A DNA stretch of 30,023 bases from Actinomycetota bacterium (GCA_005788585.1 SYBY01000139.1:1-30023), one strand, 5' to 3'. Positions 6,950 through 14,518 are shown, counted from the first letter of the stretch. Notes: generated by a model from the letters alone, not told the origin. Numbers and translations: made by a program.

Positions 6950-8355
6950 GCAGGGCGAAGCTCCGTCACGTTGCTGTCGGCGGCAAAGACTCGCCGGCCA
7001 ATGGCGTCGGCGATCTCCGCGTCCGCCGAGGGGACCCACTTGCCGTAGAGGTCGGCCGTGGTCGAGATCTGCTCGTGGCCCAGGCGCTCCTTGATCATCG
7101 CGAGGGGAGCGCCGTCCGCGAGAGCGAGCGTCGCTGCCGTGTGGCGGAGGTCGTGAAACCGCAGGCCGTGGAGCCTCGCGGGTAGCGCGGGCTCGCGGCG
7201 CTTCGCTGGGTCGGCGTTGTCGGGGTCGCCAACGATCGCAACCTTGAAGACCTTCTTGTAAAAGCGGTTGTGGCGGACCGGGTACCCGCCGCGGCGTTCG
7301 CCGTTCGGGTTGCGCGGCGGCAGGAGGACCGGCGTCGTGAACAGCAGCCGGTCCGGGTCGCTCGGGTCGTCTGTCCATCCGAGGTCCGCGTAGTCGCGGT
7401 CCTTCGGCCGCTCTCGCGCGACGGCGTACCCGTGCTGGCTCGGCTCGCCGGGGTCCGCGAGGGCGGTGCGGAGCGCCGGGACGAGCCCGTCCGGGATCTT
7501 GAGCCGCCGCTGAGCTGCGGCCGACTTCGGCGGGCCGACCTCAAGTCCCTTGTCGTCCCTCAGGCTCTCTGCGGAATTGTTGACCTCTTTCATCGCGTAC
7601 CGCACCGTGATCTCACGGTGGAGGACGTCAAGGTCCCGACGACGTAGCGCCCAAAGCTCCCCGGCGCGGAGCCCGCAGGTCCCGGCGATGTAGACCGGCA
7701 GGCGCCAGGGCTCCGGCAGCGCCTCAGCGAGCGCGCGTAGCTCGTGGCCCTCAAGGTAGACGTACGAGCGCCGGACGCCAGCCCGCCGGGCGGTAGGGAA
7801 CTCGACCGCATCACACGGGTTGACAGCGATGTACCCGCGCCGAGCCGCGAGCTTCAAGAGGGAGGAGAGGACGCCGAACACGCGACGCGTCGTGTTAGGT
7901 GCGCGGATCGAGCGAACGTCGTTGACGAAGTCCTGGCACTCCTTAGTCGTGATCGAGCCGACGCGGGCGCTGTGGAAGCGGCACGGCTGGTCGGGGTGGA
8001 GCGGGTGGTAGTCGGGCTGGACGCCGCCGATGATCCACCACCGCAGGATCGCCTCGTACCCGGCGCGCGTCTTCGGCGCGAGGCCCTTGGCGACCCAGAC
8101 GGCGCGGATCTCGTCTGCGAGGGACGCGAGGGTGAGCGACGACTTCTGCGGGTCGACGTACGAACCCGTGAGCACGTCGGAGTCTTGTTGTGTGATCCAG
8201 CGGTCAGCCTCGCGCTTCGTCCTGAACACGCGCTCGCGGCGGTTGCGATCGCTCGGGTCCCCGGCCGGTCGCCATCGCGCCTGCCAGATGGTCGAGCCGT
8301 CCGCGCGCTTGCGGACCTTCCCGTTCGTCTTGAGCGCGCGGACGTGCCCGGGCAT
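6934..8355 (-). CDS. int: Tyrosine recombinase / integrase
   Basis: The protein has 473 residues. The N-terminal ~70 residues (WQARWRPAGDPS, RVFRTKREADRWITQQ) form an arm-binding AP2-like domain. The core-binding SAM-like domain spans about 72-185. The catalytic domain shows R230 (GLRAGEL), K277 (GPPKSAA), H401/R404 (FHDLRH), H427 (LGHEQ) and nucleophile Y437 (DLYGKW). The complete R-K-H-R-H-Y set implies activity. The protein should integrate and excise the element at the tRNA-Arg site. Between the domains an unusual His/Cys-rich segment (DYHPLHPDQPCRFH, ~115-128) could bind metal. The start lies 3 bases after the stop of the small HTH gene, with which it forms an operon. Confidence 0.95.
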   Translation of the reverse strand: MPGHVRALKTNGKVRKRADGSTIWQARWRPAGDPSDRNRRERVFRTKREADRWITQQDSDVLTGSYVDPQKSSLTLASLADEIRAVWVAKGLAPKTRAGYEAILRWWIIGGVQPDYHPLHPDQPCRFHSARVGSITTKECQDFVNDVRSIRAPNTTRRVFGVLSSLLKLAARRGYIAVNPCDAVEFPTARRAGVRRSYVYLEGHELRALAEALPEPWRLPVYIAGTCGLRAGELWALRRRDLDVLHREITVRYAMKEVNNSAESLRDDKGLEVGPPKSAAAQRRLKIPDGLVPALRTALADPGEPSQHGYAVARERPKDRDYADLGWTDDPSDPDRLLFTTPVLLPPRNPNGERRGGYPVRHNRFYKKVFKVAIVGDPDNADPAKRREPALPARLHGLRFHDLRHTAATLALADGAPLAMIKERLGHEQISTTADLYGKWVPSADAEIADAIGRRVFAADSNVTELRPAQSNT

Positions 8356-8358
8356 CGC

Positions 8359-8580
8359 TCAGCCCTTCGCCGGACGCGCGAGGGCGTCGGGGTCGTAGGT
8401 GTCGCGGATCTTCTTGGCGAGGCAGCCCGTCGCCTTGACGTTGAGCTCCTCGCCGATCGCCTTCATGGTCTTGCCCTCGGCATAGAGCACGATGGCGCGC
8501 CTCATCAACTTCGCGTCGATGAACGCGCCGCTCGGGGCCTGCTTCTTCGGGGGCTGCTTCGGGGTGGTCTTGCGAGGCAT
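8359..8580 (-). CDS. Small basic HTH protein upstream of integrase
   Basis: The protein has 73 residues. It has a Lys/Pro-rich N-terminal tail (PRKTTPKQPPKKQAP) and a helix-turn-helix-like core (KLMRRAIVLYAEGKTMKAIGEELNVKATGCLAKKIRDTY). ATG 8580 is chosen because AAGGAG lies nine bases upstream; the longer frame to 8634 would run through the inverted repeat. As first gene of the integrase operon, with a strong palindrome at its own start, it is a good candidate for an autoregulator or directionality factor. That role is inferred from position. Confidence 0.65.
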   Translation of the reverse strand: MPRKTTPKQPPKKQAPSGAFIDAKLMRRAIVLYAEGKTMKAIGEELNVKATGCLAKKIRDTYDPDALARPAKG

Positions 8581-8593
8581 AGCGCCGGACTCC

Positions 8594-8619
8594 TTAGTTG
8601 AACGCTGCCGTTCAACTAA
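8594..8619. promoter_or_regulatory. Perfect 11-bp inverted repeat at the integrase-operon start
   Basis: TTAGTTGAACG (8594-8604) and CGTTCAACTAA (8609-8619) are separated by four bases. The repeat is A/T-rich against its surroundings. In the minus-strand mRNA its 3' arm ends on the AAGGAG Shine-Dalgarno sequence of the HTH gene. It may be an operator (most likely), or an RNA hairpin limiting translation. Confidence 0.65.
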
Positions 8620-8652
8620 CCGTAGTGACGGCATGTTGCGTTTCCAACTCCG

Positions 8653-8672
8653 CGGGGAACTCGGCGGGGAAC
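8653..8672 (-). repeat. Tandem GTTCCCCG pair (as CGGGGAAC) before the integrase operon
   Basis: CGGGGAAC occurs at 8653-8660 and 8665-8672, 12 bases start to start. It is the reverse complement of the paired octamer near attL and attR. Its place ~75-90 bases upstream of the HTH-integrase start suggests autoregulation by the protein that binds the att arms. Confidence 0.5.
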
Positions 8673-8758
8673 TTCTGCAACGGGATCGCCATTCGCCCCG
8701 CGAACAATGGGCAAACGGAGGAGGGGCCTGCGGATCGTGGAACCGCGACGAGGGGTCG

Positions 8759-8795
8759 CCCGCCGGGGAGCGAGCCCGATTCGCCTCCCGGCGGG
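8759..8795. terminator. Strong GC hairpin downstream of the ATPase gene
   Basis: CCCGCCGGGGAGCGA (8759-8773) and TCGCCTCCCGGCGGG (8781-8795) pair at 13 of 15 positions with a 7-base loop. It lies downstream of the minus-strand replication operon and upstream of the integrase operon, so it may end the former. There is no U-run. It could also belong to the putative origin. Confidence 0.45.
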
Positions 8796-8937
8796 TGACT
8801 ACAGGCGCGACTGAGGGTCTGGGCTGACTCTCGGCCTGGTCCCGGCTCGCCCGCCATGCGGTCTAGCCGGGCGGGGCTCGGCCTACAACTCTGGGGGGAT
8901 GCGGCACCCCACGGGCGCGCGTCCTCGCGTGGCCATC

Positions 8938-9053
8938 GCGCCTCTACGTCTGTAGCGCCTCTCGCGGGACTAGCGCCTCTGGGGGAGGAGCAATGAGACG
9001 CGGCCTGACACTCCCACGAAGAACCCAGAGGCGCTAGCGAGGCTAGAGACGTA
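8938..9053. repeat. GCGCCTCT direct repeats within a long inverted repeat (candidate origin)
   Basis: GCGCCTCT occurs at 8938-8945, 8955-8962 and 8973-8980 (spacing 17-18). TAGCGCCTCTGGG (8971-8983) is matched by its perfect complement at 9024-9036. An outer arm, TACGTCTGTAGC (8945-8956), pairs with 9042-9053 with one mismatch. Iterons plus a large dyad next to replication genes resemble initiator-binding origins. The role is inferred. Confidence 0.5.
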
Positions 9054-9081
9054 GCCCTCTTCGGCTGGGCGCCTGTGGGTG

Positions 9082-10275
9082 TCATTCGTCGCCTCTGGGC
9101 GTCGAACGCTGCCCGGAGGGCGTCGACTTCCGGCGCTTGACCTTGTTCCTCGGCGAGGGCTTGCGGCCCCAGTAGTGCGGGCCCTGGTAGTCCTCTTGCC
9201 ACGTCCCAATCCGGAGCTCTTTCCGAGCCCACTGAGTCACCCGGCGATCGAAGCCCTCGGCTTCCATCTGAGCGAAGACTGCTTTGGCGGGCACGCGAGA
9301 GACGCCGGCCATGATCTCCGACAGCTTGGTCGTCGCACGGGACCGCTCCGAGTCTGGCCGAGCGGATCGGCGCTTGGCGTCCAGCACGTCGTCGGCGCGT
9401 AGCCCCGTCTCCCGCGTGTCGGCAATCCGGCTCGTGGTCAGCGTCCGTGCTCGCCTGCCCGTCCCGGCGGTGACGGTCGCCTCTTGGATGCGGAATTCGA
9501 ACGCAGGCGGCTCGGCCGAGTAGTTGCCCTTGGCTCGGACGACGACCACCCGCCCGTCCTCGTGCGGGTGGCGGGCGACAAGCAGACTCGACCGGCTCAG
9601 CGCGTTGAACGCCGGGGTCCCGCTGACCATGTCGCGGAAGGTCCCCTCGCGCTTGTTCGGATGCATCGAGGCCAACATCGCGCAGTCCGTCGCCTGCGCG
9701 ATCCCGCGTAGAGGTGCGAGCGCGTCCCGGACCTGCTTGTCCTTCCAGCTGTCTGTCTGGACTCCGAGGTTGTCGAGCAGCTGGTCGAAGTAGACGAACC
9801 GGACCCCCACGTCCTCGATGTACGCACGCAGTGCGTCCGCGTCAGTTCGTACATCGAGCGCACCGCCCTTCGGCCCGGCCTCGATGTACTCCACGCGGCT
9901 GAGGTCAGCGCCCGCTGCCTCGAGACGAGGCACCCAGATGTGATCCCACGCATCCTCGTCGCCCACGAAGACCACCCGCTCGGGAGTGCCCTTGAGATTG
10001 CCGGGGAGTTCGCCCCGAGTGATGCGCGCCGCCTGCCACGCGGTGAGGTTGCCCTTGCCGACGCCCTCTTCTCCGATCTGAAGGTTCAGGTATCCGAGCA
10101 GGACCCTCTCGTGCCAAGCCCACCGGAACGGCTGCGATCGGCTGAGGTCCGCGTTACGGGTTGTCAGGCCGCTCGCGTGTCTCAGGACGGCGCTCTGCTT
10201 GACCCGCTTCGCCATGGCGGCGATCGGAGATCCAGAGACGAGCCATGACGGGAGATGCCTCTCCGTAGTGGTCAT
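9082..10275 (-). CDS. RecA/DnaB-like AAA ATPase (RepA-like), replication
   Basis: The protein has 397 residues. A P-loop (IGEEGVGKGNLTAW, residues 67-80) is followed by the AARITRGELPG helix common in AAA_25/RepA-like proteins of actinobacterial elements. Walker B is VRFVYFDQLLDNL with D164. The Walker A residue after Lys is Gly rather than Ser/Thr, and Asn follows. The last ~80 residues are a basic, winged-helix-like tail (KRRKSTPSGQR) suited to DNA binding. Its start overlaps the primase stop by four bases, indicating translational coupling. It likely acts as helicase or helicase loader with the primase. Confidence 0.82.
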   Translation of the reverse strand: MTTTERHLPSWLVSGSPIAAMAKRVKQSAVLRHASGLTTRNADLSRSQPFRWAWHERVLLGYLNLQIGEEGVGKGNLTAWQAARITRGELPGNLKGTPERVVFVGDEDAWDHIWVPRLEAAGADLSRVEYIEAGPKGGALDVRTDADALRAYIEDVGVRFVYFDQLLDNLGVQTDSWKDKQVRDALAPLRGIAQATDCAMLASMHPNKREGTFRDMVSGTPAFNALSRSSLLVARHPHEDGRVVVVRAKGNYSAEPPAFEFRIQEATVTAGTGRRARTLTTSRIADTRETGLRADDVLDAKRRSARPDSERSRATTKLSEIMAGVSRVPAKAVFAQMEAEGFDRRVTQWARKELRIGTWQEDYQGPHYWGRKPSPRNKVKRRKSTPSGQRSTPRGDE

Positions 10276-11243
10276 CGGCCGCTCCGCTTCCGTCGCACGA
10301 CTCGGGCGGCGAGCACGCGGTGCAGCGTCTCAGGGTCGCCGCCGCGCCGGAGGTAGTCCGACAGGTCCTCGTTTCGCTCGGTGAGTCCGAGGCGGCGCAG
10401 GTCGAACACGCGGGCGTTTACCCCGGCGTCCCGGAGACGAGCGGCACGGTCGGCGGCGGCTCGCTCGAACTCAACGTCAAAGGCGACGACAACGTGATGG
10501 CCTCGTAGCTCGTCAGCCCACTCGTCACGCCACGTGTCGACGCCGCCCGTGACCGAGGCCGCGGGAATGCCGAGGGAGAGAAGCCGCAGCGCGTCGATCT
10601 CACCTTCAACGAGGAACAGCCGTGTCGGCTCGGCCTGGGGCTGCGGGTACAGCGGCCAGGTCCACGCGCCTGAGCCCTTCGGCTTCATCATCCTCGCGCC
10701 CTGCGCAGGTACTCGGGTCTTGATGGCCGCCAGTTGGCCGGTCGGGCCGTCCATAGGGAACACCAGTCGTGCCCCATCCCAGCCGATCCGGTGCTCTCGC
10801 ATCACACGGCGGCTGATTCCGCGGCGCACGAGGTATCGACGTGCGCGGCGTCCCTCCCGCAGACGAAGCGATAGGTGCCAGTCGTCCACCTCATCCAAGT
10901 GAGGTAGCGGCGGGGCGTCCGCGGTGCGGTGACGTGGGGGTGAGCGTCGGGCTAGCTCCTGAGCGATCTCGTCCTTGTCCGCGGCTGCGTCGAGGCCGAG
11001 TTCCAGCGCCAGGAAGTGCAGCTCACGGCCCTCGCATCCGAACGTCCAGCAGCCGATGAACCACTGGGCGTGGCCGTCGTCGCCGGTCTTGAAGGTCGCG
11101 TTCGCCGCCTTCCCGCAAGATGGGCAGCGATACTCGATGCGGTCGTTGATCTCGGGCCGCTCGATACGATTACGCGAGGACCCCCCAGCGGAGTTCTGGC
11201 GACGCCCGCCCTTCCCGGCGGGCGCGCCACTGTCGGGGGCCAT
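10272..11243 (-). CDS. Primase with Zn-finger and TOPRIM domain
   Basis: The protein has 323 residues from ATG 11243. An N-terminal zinc finger (YRCPSCGK with C40/C43, and GCWTFGC with C65/C70) resembles the DnaG CHC2-type finger. A helical region (RRYLVRRGISRRVMREHRIGW) resembles the primase linker. The TOPRIM core shows FLVEGEIDALRL (E213, D216) and then VVVAFDVEFE, where the usual DxD reads D-x-E. It should synthesise RNA primers for element replication. The frame is open far upstream but the HTH gene occupies that space; this ATG sits one base after the HTH stop. Confidence 0.82.
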   Translation of the reverse strand: MAPDSGAPAGKGGRRQNSAGGSSRNRIERPEINDRIEYRCPSCGKAANATFKTGDDGHAQWFIGCWTFGCEGRELHFLALELGLDAAADKDEIAQELARRSPPRHRTADAPPLPHLDEVDDWHLSLRLREGRRARRYLVRRGISRRVMREHRIGWDGARLVFPMDGPTGQLAAIKTRVPAQGARMMKPKGSGAWTWPLYPQPQAEPTRLFLVEGEIDALRLLSLGIPAASVTGGVDTWRDEWADELRGHHVVVAFDVEFERAAADRAARLRDAGVNARVFDLRRLGLTERNEDLSDYLRRGGDPETLHRVLAARVVRRKRSGR

Positions 11244-11244
11244 C

Positions 11245-11472
11245 TCAGGCGCTCGCAGGGACGGCGCTGCGGCGCAGATACTCGGCCCACTGGCGGCCCG
11301 CGATCCGTCGGCCACGGCCGGAAGGCAGCACGGTGTAGCTGAGGTGGCCCTCTTCGACCCAACGCCTGACGCGGCGCGCATCGACGCCGCACATCGCGCC
11401 GATCTCCTCATAGGTGTAGAGCCGGTCTGGCTCGATCGTTCCGCCGACGGTCGGCGATAGCTGTTTAGACAC
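11245..11472 (-). CDS. xis: Excisionase-like MerR-type HTH protein
   Basis: The protein has 75 residues with a GTG start and AAGGAG ten bases upstream. YTYEEIGAMCGVDARRVRRWVEEGHLSYTVLPSGRGRRIAG is a winged HTH of the HTH_17/excisionase class: a recognition helix (VRRWVEEGHL) and an SGR wing. In similar elements such proteins bend DNA for excision, or switch on replication genes. It opens the operon HTH-primase-ATPase. Whether it is Xis or the transcriptional switch cannot be told from sequence. Confidence 0.75.
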   Translation of the reverse strand: MSKQLSPTVGGTIEPDRLYTYEEIGAMCGVDARRVRRWVEEGHLSYTVLPSGRGRRIAGRQWAEYLRRSAVPASA

Positions 11473-12015
11473 GGGTGATGATCTCCTTCAGGAGTCGTCA
11501 CCGCCGCGTCCGCCAGCTGCTCCCTCCGCAACTTCGAGGGTCCTCTGTCCACCCGTGCGGTAGGGGTTTCGGAGAAAGAACCCTATCGCCCGACCGGGCG
11601 GATCCGAAGAACCCACGCGGGACCAGGGGAAACGCCGGACGTCGCCCGCTGCGGTCCGTCGGGCTTCGGAGCGAGGGCGCGGACGCTTCCCCCTGAGGCG
11701 CGGCGCCTGTCCGTCTCGCCCACGCCGCGGCGCGTCTCGCAGCCGGTCGGGTACGTGAGTGGGGAAGGGTCTGGGTTCGCCCGCGGGGGCTGGGAGGGAC
11801 GGGCCCTACTTCGGTCGCTTCGGGGATGAGCTCGGCCGGTCGCAGGAAGAGGCCGGTGAGGCGCTCAGGCTGCTCGGCTTGCCGGTCGCTCGCCCAGGCC
11901 AGTGGCTCGCGCGTTCAACGCGCGTACGTACGCGAGGCGTGACGTGGCCGGCCCGTCTCCGGATCGCGCCGATATCGCTCGTCCCCTGAACCACCCCGGA
12001 TCTTGCTAGCCCCAG
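11473..12015. other. Non-coding stretch upstream of the replication operon
   Basis: About 540 bases without a convincing gene: the ORFs here have scattered, non-natural composition. The near end holds the Shine-Dalgarno sequence of the HTH gene. The far end holds the two overlapping palindromes at 11908-11934. The rest is GC-rich with several short dyads. It presumably contains the replication-operon promoter, but I cannot fix its boxes. Confidence 0.5.
11908..11934. repeat. Two overlapping palindromes
   Basis: CGCGCGTTCAACGCGCG (11908-11924) is an 8-bp-arm palindrome around one base. CGCGTACGTACGCG (11921-11934) is a perfect 14-bp palindrome sharing four bases with it. The GTTCAAC core also occurs in the 8594-8619 inverted repeat. 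An operator or an origin element is possible. Confidence 0.5.
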
Positions 12016-12612
12016 CTATGGGCATGCTGGTACCGGCTCGCGCCCCTTGTGAGGCACTCGTTGGATGAGCTCACTGCTAAGGAAGCTGTCGTCCTGAAGT
12101 CGGTACCAGGTGTTCGAGTCGGCCGCGGCCGCGACTTCGACCACCCGACACATCACCAACACCTTCTCTCCAACGCTGACCGGCGGCTCTTCGGCGGCTG
12201 GGGCATCCGGCTGAGGCGCGATGCGCGGGTACGCGGAATCAGTGTCGTATGAGTACGACCCTGGGTCTGGGTCAGACTCGCCTTCGGCAACCCGAAACAC
12301 AACGCCGCGAGGTGTTGTCGTACTCGTCACGCGCCCGGTCTCAGCCTCGCTGGTATCGGGTTGAGTCAAAGACGAGTATCCGAAGAAGGCTGCGAGTCCG
12401 ACGGCGACAACGAGAAGCGCCTCTGCGAGCAGTACGTCGGTCGGCCCGTTGCTCGTGGCCGCGACGAGGCCGCTGGCAATGCCGACCCCAACTGCGCCAG
12501 CGATCCAAGGGCCAGTGGCTCCGAGGTCGCTGACCAGCCCAACGACGAGTCCGACTACCCCGACAAGCACGAGGAGGACGGCAATCGCCTTTATCGGGAT
12601 CGGCTGCCTCAT
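12016..12612 (-). CDS. Membrane protein with C-terminal SH3-like domain
   Basis: The protein has 198 residues. Three hydrophobic helices lie at about 8-28 (IAVLLVLVGVVGLVVGLV), 34-53 and 61-80 (LLAEALLVVAVGLAAFFGY). After an acidic, Pro/Ser-rich linker of ~55 residues comes VSVGEKVLVMCRVVEV...WYRLQDDSFLSSELIQRV, which has the strand order and the WYRL...SxELI signature of bacterial SH3-like domains. SH3-like domains often bind cell-wall peptides, so the C-terminus may be extracytoplasmic. Partner unknown. A -10 box, TAGAAT, lies nine bases before the ATG. It is element cargo next to the nuclease gene. Confidence 0.65.
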   Translation of the reverse strand: MRQPIPIKAIAVLLVLVGVVGLVVGLVSDLGATGPWIAGAVGVGIASGLVAATSNGPTDVLLAEALLVVAVGLAAFFGYSSLTQPDTSEAETGRVTSTTTPRGVVFRVAEGESDPDPGSYSYDTDSAYPRIAPQPDAPAAEEPPVSVGEKVLVMCRVVEVAAAADSNTWYRLQDDSFLSSELIQRVPHKGREPVPACP

Positions 12613-12621
12613 CAGTTGATG

Positions 12622-12627
12622 ATTCTA
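12622..12627 (-). promoter_or_regulatory. -10 box TAGAAT before the SH3-like membrane gene
   Basis: TAGAAT on the minus strand lies nine bases before ATG 12612, with no Shine-Dalgarno sequence between. This fits leaderless or near-leaderless transcription. Confidence 0.4.
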
Positions 12628-12692
12628 TGGGTGCCAGGCGTCGTGGGAAGTCGACCGTCGACGCTGGCCTGGCGGCGAACGGCGGCGCCCCG

Positions 12693-13637
12693 CTACTCGA
12701 TGGCCAGGTCGAACCAGAGGGCGACGCGGGGTGAAAGCAGCTTTGGGTGGTGGTGCGCGAAGTCGATGAGTTCCGCATCAGCGATGCGGCGAACCAGGCC
12801 GTGGTCCTCGCCGTCGTACGTCTCCGATGTCGCGTAGGCGAAGGCGTCGGTGTCGGTCGGGTCGATTGCAGCCGCCAGACCTGCGACGTCGACGGGCGTC
12901 GACCCTGTCTTGACCTGGACCACGCCACGCCGCTTGGAGTCGCGGTGCAGCATTGACCACTCATACACGGGCGTGTCCCGCTGGCGAGCGCGAGGGAGCG
13001 CGACGTAGCCGAGGTCTACCTGCATCCAGACGTAGATCAGGTCTTCGACGTCGTACGGGTCGAGGTACTCCTTGAGCACCTCTTTCGCGGTGATCCGCGG
13101 CAGCTCCACCGGCTCCCCGGTCAGCCGTCCCCATAGGTACGGGGTCAGGCGCTGCGCCGCCGGATCATGCATCTGACAGAAGCTTTCGCCTTGTCCGACA
13201 AAGCGCCGGATGACGCCACCCGGCACCTCAAGCTCATTGAGGGCCTTCGGGGCCCATTGGACGTCGCGAACCTGGTGAACATCGACCAGCTTGGCGGCGT
13301 CACTCCCGTCGTATCGATACGGCCCGGTGATCCGACACACCCAGTAGCCACCGTGCACGTCACGGGTCCAAATGAAGTCGCCAACCTGTGCCTTCTCGCC
13401 GAACCGGCGGACGATGGCGGCTGGCTTGCGGCCCCAGCCCTCACGCTCCTCGATGGCTTGGCACGCGAGGTCGAGCGAGGCGGCAGCGGGAAGCTCGTCC
13501 ATGCGCCAGCCAATCCCGATCAGGCCCCGATCCCGGCAGTGCTGCTCCTGAGCCGCGTGGTTGGTATGGAGCGTCGACCGCAGCTTGGTGCGCCAGAGGG
13601 TCGGCAGCTTGGGTTGGGTCGCCGGCATCGTCGGCAT
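12693..13637 (-). CDS. Putative PD-(D/E)xK restriction-type nuclease with N-terminal reader-like domain
   Basis: The protein has 314 residues. The N-terminal ~150 residues include HCRDRGLIGIGWRMDE and VGDFIWTRDVHGGYWVCRIT, a small beta-barrel-like pattern seen in PUA/EVE-type modules of modification-dependent nucleases. The C-terminal half shows DPYDVEDLIYVWMQVDLGYV, E226, and VVQVKTGSTPVD with Q241-x-K243, matching the Mrr-like variant of PD-(D/E)xK. Together these suggest a type IV-like enzyme that cuts foreign modified DNA; the substrate is unproven. The start could be ATG 13637 or 13628. It is divergent from the HEPN gene across a 12-bp palindrome. Confidence 0.6.
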   Translation of the reverse strand: MPTMPATQPKLPTLWRTKLRSTLHTNHAAQEQHCRDRGLIGIGWRMDELPAAASLDLACQAIEEREGWGRKPAAIVRRFGEKAQVGDFIWTRDVHGGYWVCRITGPYRYDGSDAAKLVDVHQVRDVQWAPKALNELEVPGGVIRRFVGQGESFCQMHDPAAQRLTPYLWGRLTGEPVELPRITAKEVLKEYLDPYDVEDLIYVWMQVDLGYVALPRARQRDTPVYEWSMLHRDSKRRGVVQVKTGSTPVDVAGLAAAIDPTDTDAFAYATSETYDGEDHGLVRRIADAELIDFAHHHPKLLSPRVALWFDLAIE

Positions 13638-13638
13638 T

Positions 13639-13650
13639 CTGTGTACACAG
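13639..13650. promoter_or_regulatory. 12-bp perfect palindrome between divergent genes
   Basis: CTGTGTACACAG lies directly upstream of the nuclease ATG (13637) and 25 bases before the HEPN-gene ATG (13675). A site in this place could control both genes together. No cognate regulator is identified. Confidence 0.45.
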
Positions 13651-13674
13651 CTTCGCCCTACCAAGCAACCAGCC

Positions 13675-14205
13675 ATGGAAGACCCGACCGCCGGCACGTA
13701 CAAACAGCTCACGCTCTCGAACTGGCAAGACCCTGACCCGATCAGCCAGAAATTCGCCCTGCGTAGCCCGATTGTGGGCATGCGTCCAATGGAGGGCAAC
13801 GATTGGGCCCGCCAGATCCTCGCCGTCGATCTCGGGCCGCAGGTGCCGGAAGACGTTCGGGATGTTTTCGGCGTTGCCCGTGGTTGCCTCGTCTATGGCT
13901 GGTTCTTTTACCCGCTGTTCCGTCTCGGACAGGAGCAGCTCTACCGGCTAGGCGAGATGGCAGCTCGAGACCGCGTCGAGCAGATCGACGGCAAGCGCCC
14001 GAAGGACTTTGCTAGGGCGATCAAGCGCCTCGTTGAACTTGGAGAGATCGACGAGCGTGATAAGGATGATTGGCACCTCTTGCGGAAAGCGCGCAACCGA
14101 AGCTCCCATCCAGCGTACGCAACGATGATGCCGCCTGGTGTCGTGTTGGCGACACTCAAGGGGGTCGCCCACCGAATCAACCGGCTGTTCGTACCCGGTC
14201 GGTAG
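13675..14205 (+). CDS. HEPN-domain protein (DUF4145-like)
   Basis: The protein has 176 residues. It is mostly helical, with DDWHLLRKARNRSSHPAYA near the C-terminus; RNRSSH fits the R-N-x3-H motif that forms the RNase site of HEPN domains. The preceding helices (GWFFYPLFRLGQEQLYRLGE, FARAIKRLVELGEIDERD) follow the DUF4145 layout. HEPN proteins often act as RNase effectors in abortive-infection or toxin systems. No adjacent nucleotidyltransferase antitoxin is present; the neighbours are two putative DNA nucleases. ATG 13675 is preferred since earlier in-frame starts would run into the divergent gene. Confidence 0.65.
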   Translation: MEDPTAGTYKQLTLSNWQDPDPISQKFALRSPIVGMRPMEGNDWARQILAVDLGPQVPEDVRDVFGVARGCLVYGWFFYPLFRLGQEQLYRLGEMAARDRVEQIDGKRPKDFARAIKRLVELGEIDERDKDDWHLLRKARNRSSHPAYATMMPPGVVLATLKGVAHRINRLFVPGR

Positions 14206-14365
14206 GCGCATTCGCCGCAGTACGTCGGGGCACCAGCCGTAATCGACGAGTATGTGCTTAGCAGTGGACAGTAGCTGTGCAATAGGGAACGCGGGTGCGC
14301 GCACGGCTGATGAGTATGTCCCGCATTCAGATTGAGAACCCGGACGCGCGCTCTCCCTTGCTCTT

Positions 14366-14467
14366 GGTCGGAATCCTGGCCTTCCAAGCGCGCCGGGAAG
14401 CTCCAGCTCTCGCTGGTGGTTTCGCCCGGAGTTGTCCGCCGGGAGGCAGGACCCCGAGAGTGGCCCC
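14366..14467 (+). repeat. Degenerate copy of the attL region
   Basis: GGTCGGAATCCTGGC (14366-14380) matches attL 4273-4287 at 13 of 15 bases. After nearly the same distance (48 versus 49 bases), GAGTTGTCCGCCGGG (14429-14443) matches 4337-4351 at 14 of 15. CCCCGAGAGT (14452-14461) then equals 4360-4369. Co-linear similarity at three points argues for a decayed att site. Confidence 0.5.
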
Positions 14468-14512
14468 GGCGTGGCACGCCATCATGGTTGGCGAAAAGAC
14501 TCCACGAGTCCG

Positions 14513-14518
14513 TATGCT
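14513..14518 (+). promoter_or_regulatory. -10 box TATGCT before the GmrSD-like gene
   Basis: TATGCT lies nine bases before ATG 14528, without a Shine-Dalgarno sequence. It supports 14528 over the longer in-frame extension as the start. Confidence 0.45.

Larger units (their letters stand above)
8635..9081. other. Repeat-rich non-coding stretch between replication genes and integrase operon
   Basis: About 450 bases with no convincing gene. It contains the reverse-oriented GTTCCCCG pair, a strong 15-bp hairpin, and a cluster of GCGCCTCT repeats with long inverted repeats, each listed separately. The position beside the primase/ATPase genes makes it the best origin candidate in the element (inference). 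Confidence 0.5.

Noticed and set aside
12016..12612. Holin or lysis protein of a prophage
   Set aside because: Three helices alone are not diagnostic. The SH3-like C-terminus and the absence of any lysin gene give no support.
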